A stretch of 64,000 bases of DNA from contig NC_091973.1 in NCBI RefSeq assembly GCF_036711975.1, forward strand, positions 10,044,001 through 10,108,000, written 5' to 3'. Position numbers and translations under genes: made by a program. Each line of letters starts with the position of its first letter. Within the stretch, counting starts at the first letter, position 1. This document shows positions 58,331 to 64,000 of the stretch, in pieces. The stretch is from Onthophagus taurus (Eukaryota; Arthropoda; Insecta; Coleoptera; Scarabaeidae). The notes beneath the pieces were generated by a model. The model was not told the origin of the DNA. It saw only the letters and a program-made list of their open reading frames with translations, and did no database searches.

Positions 58331-61300
58331 TGCCCAAAACGTGATATTATGACGTTATACGCCGTTCTGAGCCATGTTTGAACTATCTATCACTTTTGGT
58401 TCCGATAATTCTGTTGACCATATTTGTGTTATTCAGGCGCCAAATGACATGTTGGAGCATGTTGGAGATAAAAAACAAAATGTGCACAAAACGTGATATT
58501 ATGACGTTATACGCCGTTCTGAGCCATGTTTAAACTTTCTATCACTTTTGGTTCCGATAATTCTGCTGACCATATTTGTGATATTCAGGCGCCATATGTC
58601 ATATTGGAGCATGTTGGAGATAAAAAACAAAATGTGCCTAAAACGTGATATTATGACGTTATACGCCGTTCTGAGCCATGTTTGAACTTTCTATCACTTT
58701 TGGTTCCGATAATTCTGCTGACCATATTTGTGATATTCAGGCGCCAAATGACATGTTGGAGCATGTTGGAGATAAAAAATAATATGTGCCCAAAACGTGA
58801 TATTATGACGTTATAGGCCGTTCTGAGCCATGTTTGAACTTTCTATCACTTTTGGTTCCGATAATTCTGCCGACCATATTTGTGTTATTCAGGCGCCAAA
58901 TGACATGTTGGAGCAAGTTGGAGATAAAAAACAAAATGTGCCCAAAACGTGATATTATGACGTTATACGCCGTTCTGAGCCATGTTTGAACTTTCTATCA
59001 CTTTTGGATCCGATAATTCTGTCGACCATATATGTGATATTCAGGGGCCAAATGTCATATTGGAGCATGTTGGAGATAAAAAACAAAATGTGCCTAAAAC
59101 GTGTTATTATGACGTTATACGCCGTTCTGAGCCATGTTTGAACTTTCTATCACTTTTGGTTACGATAATTCTGCCGACCCTATTTGTGATATTCAGGGGC
59201 CAAATGTCATATTGGAGCATGTTGGAGATAAAAAACAAAATGTGCCCAAAACGTGATATTATGACGTTATACGCCGTTCTGAGCCATGTTTGAACTTTCT
59301 ATCACTTTTGGTTCCGATAATTCTGCTGACCATATTTGTGATATTCAGGGGCCAAATGACATGTTGGAGCATGTTGGAGATAAAAAACAAAATGTGCCCA
59401 AAACGTGATATTATGACGTTATACGCCGTTCTGAGCCATGTTTGAACTTTCTATCACTTTTAGTTCCGATAATTCTGTCTACCATATATGTGACATTCAG
59501 GGGCCAAATGTCATATTGGAGCATGTTGGAGATAAAAAACAAAATGTGCCCAAAACGTGATATTATGACGTTATACGCCGTTCTGAGCCATGTTTGAACT
59601 TTCTATCACTTTTGGTTCCGATAATTCTGCCGACCATATTTGTGTTATTCAGGCGCCAAATGACATGTTGGAGCAAGTTGGAGATAAAAAACAAAATGTG
59701 CCCAAAACGTGATATTATGACGTTATACGCCGTTCTGAGCCATGTTTGAACTTTCTATCACTTTTGGATCCGATAATTCTGTCGACCGTATATGTGATAT
59801 TCAGGGGCCAAATGACATGTTGGAGCAAGTTGGAGATAAAAAACAAAATGTGCCCAAAACGTGATATTATGACGTTATACGCCGTTCTGAGCCATGTTTG
59901 AACTTTCTATCACTTTTGGATCCGATAATTCTGTCGACCATATATGTGATATTCAGGGGCCAAATGTCATATTGTAGCATGTTGGAGATAAAAAACAAAA
60001 TGTGCCTAAAACGTGATATGACGTTGTACGCCGTTCTGAGCCATGTTTGAACTTTCTATCACTTTTGGTTCCGATAATTCTGCCGACCATATTTGTGTTA
60101 TTCAGGCGCCAAATGACATGTTGGAGCAAGTTGGAGATAAAAAACAAAATGTGCCCAAAACGTGATATTATGACGTTATACGCCGTTCTGAGCCATGTTT
60201 GAACTTTCTATCACTTTTGGATCCGATAATTCTGTCGACCATATATGTGATATTCAGGGGCCAAATGACATGTTGGAGCAAGTTGGAGATAAAAAACAAA
60301 ATGTGCCCAAAACGTGATATTATGACGTTATACGCCGTTCTGAGCCATGTTTGAACTTTCTATCACTTTTGGATCCGATAATTCTGTCGACCATATATGT
60401 GATATTCAGGGGCCAAATGTCATATTGGAGCATGTTGGAGATAAAAAACAAAATGTGCCTAAAACGTGATATTATGACGTTATACGCCGTTCTGAGCCAT
60501 GTTTGAACTTTCTATCACTTTTGGTTCCGATAATTCTGCCGACCATATTTGTGTTATTCAGGCGCCAAATGACATGTTGGAGCATGTTGGAGATAAAAAA
60601 CAAAATGTGCCCAAAACGTGATATTATGACGTTATACGCCGTTCTGAGCCATGTTTGAACTTTCTATCACTTTTGGTTCCGATAATTCTGTTGACCATAT
60701 TTGTTTTATTCAGGCGCCAAATGACATGTTGGAGCATGTTGGAGATAAAAAACAAAATGTGCCCAAAACGTGATATTATGACGTTACACGCCGTTCTGAG
60801 CCATGTTTGAACTTTCTATCACTTTTGGTTCCGATAATTCTGCTGACCATATTTGTGATATTCAGGCGCCAAATGTCATATTGGAGCATGTTGGAGATAA
60901 AAAACAAAATGTGCCTAAAACGTGATATTATGACGTTATACGCCGTTCTGAGCCATGTTTGAACTTTCTATCACTTTTGGTTTCGATAATTCTGCTGACC
61001 ATATTTGTGATATTCAGGCGCCAAATGACATGTTGGAGCAAGTTGGAGATAAAAAACAAAATGTGCCCAAAACGTGATATTATGACGTTATACGCCGTTC
61101 TGAGCCATGTTTGAACTTTCTATCACTTTTGGATCCGATAATTCTGTCGACCATATATGTGATATTCAGGGGCCAAATGTCATATTGTAGCATGTTGGAG
61201 ATAAAAAACAAAATGTGCCTAAAACGTGATATGACGTTGTACGCCGTTCTGAGCCATGTTTGAACTATCTATCACTTTTGGTTCCGATAATTCTGTTGAC

Positions 61301-64000
61301 CATATTTGTGTTATTCAGGCGCCAAATGACATGTTGGAGCATGTTGGAGATAAAAAACAAAATGTGCACAAAACGTGATATTATGACGTTATACGCCGTT
61401 CTGAGCCATGTTTAAACTTTCTATCACTTTTGGTTCCGATAATTCTGCTGACCATATTTGTGATATTCAGGCGCCAAATGACATGTTGGAGCATGTTGGA
61501 GACAAAAAATAATATGTGCCCAAAACGTGATATTATGACGTTATAGGCCGTTCTGAGCCATGTTTGAACTTTCTATCACTTTTGGTTCCGATAATTCTGG
61601 CGACCATATTTGTGTTATTCAGGCGCCAAATGACATGTTGGAGCATGTTGGAGATAAAAAACAAAATGTGCCCAAAACGTGATATTATGACGTTATAGGC
61701 CGTTCTGAGCCATGTTTGAACTTTCTATCACTTTTGGTTCCGATAATTCTGCCGACCATATTTGTGTTATTCAGGCGCCAAATGACATGTTGGAGCATGT
61801 TGGAGATAAAAAACAAAATGTGCCCAAAACGTGATATTATGACGTTATACGCCGTTCTGAGCCATGTTTGAACTTTCTATCACTTTTGGTTCCGATAATT
61901 CTGTTGACCATATTTGTTTTATTCAGGCGCCAAATGACATGTTGGAGCATGTTGGAGATAAAAAACAAAATGTGCCCAAAACGTGATATTATGACGTTAC
62001 ACGCCGTTCTGAGCCATGTTTGAACTTTCTATCACTTTTGGTTCCGATAATTCTGCTGACCATATTTGTGATATTCAGGCGCCAAATGTCATATTGGAGC
62101 ATGTTGGAGATAAAAAACAAAATGTGCCTAAAACGTGATATTATGACGTTATACGCCGTTCTGAGCCATGTTTGAACTTTCTATCACTTTTGGTTCCGAT
62201 AATTCTGTTGACCATATTTGTTTTATTCAGGCGCCAAATGACATGTTGGAGCATGTTGGAGATAAAAAACAAAATGTGCCCAAAACGTGATATTATGACG
62301 TTACACGCCGTTCTGAGCCATGTTTGAACTTTCTATCACTTTTGGTTCCGATAATTCTGCTGACCATATTTGTGATATTCAGGCGCCAAATGTCATATTG
62401 GAGCATGTTGGAGATAAAAAACAAAATGTGCCCAAAACGTGATATTATGACGTTATAGGCCCTTCTGAGCCATGTTTGAACTTTCTATCACTTTTGGTTC
62501 CGATAATTCTGCCGACCATATTTGTGTTATTCAGGCGCCAAATGACATGTTGGAGCAAGTTGGAGATAAAAAACAAAATGTGCCCAAAACGTGATATTAT
62601 GACGTTATACGCCGTTCTGAGCCATGTTTGAACTTTCTATCACTTTTGGATCCGATAATTCTGCTGACCATATTTGTGATATTCAGGCGCCAAATGACAT
62701 GTTGGAGCATGTTGGAGATAAAAAACAAAATGTGCCCAAAACGTGATATTATGACGTTATACGCCGTTCTGAGCAATGTTTGAACTTTCTATCACTTTTG
62801 GTTCCGATAATTCTGTCGACCATATATGTGATATTCAGGGGCCAAATGTCATATTGGAGCATGTTGGAGATAAAAAACAAAATGTGCCTAAAACGTGTTA
62901 TTATGACGTTATACGCCGTTCTGAGCCATGTTTGAACTTTCTATCACTTTTGGTTACGATAATTCTGCCGACCCTATTTGTGATATTCAGGGGCCAAATG
63001 TCATATTGGAGCATGTCGGAGATAAAAAACAAAATGTGCCCAAAACGTGATATTATGACGTTATACGCCGTTCTGAGCCATGTTTGAACTTTCTATCACT
63101 TTTGGTTCCGATAATTCTGCTGACCATATTTGTGATATTCAGGCGCCAAATGACATGTTGGAGCATGTTGGAGATAAAAAACAAAATGTGCCCAAAACGT
63201 GATATTATGACGTTATACGCCGTTCTGAGCCATGTTTGAACTTTCTATCACTTTTGGTTCCGATAATTCTGCCGACCATATTTGTGTTATTCAGGCGCCA
63301 AATGACATGTTGGAGCAAGTTGGAGATAAAAAACAAAATGTGCCCAAAACGTGATATTATGACGTTATACGCCGTTCTGAGCCATGTTTGAACTTTCTAT
63401 CACTTTTGGTTCCGATAATTCTGCCGACCATATTTGTGTTATTCAGGCGCCAAATGACATGTTGGAGCAAGTTGGAGATAAAAAACAAAATGTGCCCAAA
63501 ACGTGATATTATGACGTTATACGCCGTTCTGAGCCATGTTTGAACTTTCTATCACTTTTGGATCCGATAATTCTGTCGACCATATATGTGATATTCAGGG
63601 GCCAAATGTCATATTGTAGCATGTTGGAGATAAAAAACAAAATGTGCCTAAAACGTGATATGACGTTGTACGCCGTTCTGAGCCATGTTTGAACTTTCTA
63701 TCACTTTTGGTTCCGATAATTCTGCCGACCATATTTGTGATATTCAGGGGCCAAATGTCATATTGGAGCATGTTGGAGATAAAAAACAAAATGTGCCCAA
63801 AACGTGATATTATGACGTTATACGTCGTTCTGAGCCATGTTTGAACTTTCTATCATTTTTGGTTCCGATAATTCTGCTGACCATATTTGTGATTTTCAGG
63901 CGCCAAATGACATGTTGGAGCATGTTGGAGATAAAAAACAAAATGTGCCCAAAACGTGATATTATGACGTTATACGCCGTTCTGAGCCATGTTTGAACTA

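Larger units (their letters stand above)
29127..64000. repeat. 152-bp satellite array, right of the Polinton
   Basis: About 229 further monomers to the window edge, continuing the phase interrupted at 11205. No interspersed gene or other insertion was seen. Variant monomers include a 149-bp form lacking TAT in the dyad (CGTGATATGACG). ORF-like readings of 64, 67 and 103 codons repeat with the satellite period and have no coding character. Confidence 0.97.

Noticed and set aside
43349..63789. Recurring 64-, 67- and 103-codon ORFs on both strands of the satellite
   Set aside because: They repeat with the 152-bp period, arise where a variant removes a stop, and read the repeat through in one frame; no coding signature.
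1..64000. CENP-B box in the satellite
   Set aside because: I looked for the 17-bp box and found no convincing match in the monomer; only the separate dyad is present.

Overview
The window is one complete, virus-like DNA transposon of the Polinton/Maverick class (11206-29126, 17,921 bp) inserted in a large satellite array. The satellite has a 152-bp monomer and fills 1-11205 and 29127-64000, roughly 300 monomers, with both window edges still inside the array. The host is a eukaryote. Short GT-AG introns of 51-60 bp, TATA/initiator promoters, AATAAA signals and the similarity of the genes to Polintons seen in insects suggest an arthropod, probably an insect. I cannot name the species.

The element is bounded by a 6-bp target duplication (GACCAT at 11200-11205 and 29127-29132). 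Its 446-bp terminal inverted repeats begin AGTAGTAG and end CTACTACT, and I see one difference between them. The outer 115 bp of each repeat can fold into a 55-bp-arm hairpin. Each repeat also carries an inward TATA promoter and many GGTCA-type motifs.

Layout on the + strand: a small gene of unknown function (11709); a duplicated piece of TIR; a gene whose start codon appears to be built by splicing (12738/12794); a small gene (13697). The virion block follows: phospholipase-A2-like protein (14036), adenovirus-type cysteine protease (15002), minor capsid/penton protein (15325), small basic protein (16086) and double-jelly-roll major capsid protein (16257). Next come a paralogue of the first gene (17728), a 68-bp tandem repeat, a tandemly duplicated exon/intron unit (18.6 kb) and an unrecognised proline-rich plus cysteine-rich cargo locus (18951-20738). 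Then come the packaging ATPase (21382), a conserved Polinton protein (22147), a small conserved protein (23354) and a chromodomain integrase (23761). On the - strand, reading inward from the right TIR, is the protein-primed family B DNA polymerase (28682-24850). It has one in-phase 59-bp intron and one in-frame stop.

Together the genes cover replication (pPolB), integration (INT), packaging (ATPase), virion assembly (capsid proteins, protease) and a possible membrane-active function (PLA2-like). All catalytic motifs of INT, ATPase, protease and polymerase are visible. The nonsense codon in pPolB and the missing upstream start of the protease suggest that this copy may not be autonomous, although its TIRs look young.

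The satellite is organised in higher-order repeats (about 2.1-2.4 kb on the left, 3,641 bp x2 just right of the element, 3,192 bp x2 near 47-53 kb). A left-flank sister copy near 9084 preserves the unoccupied insertion site.
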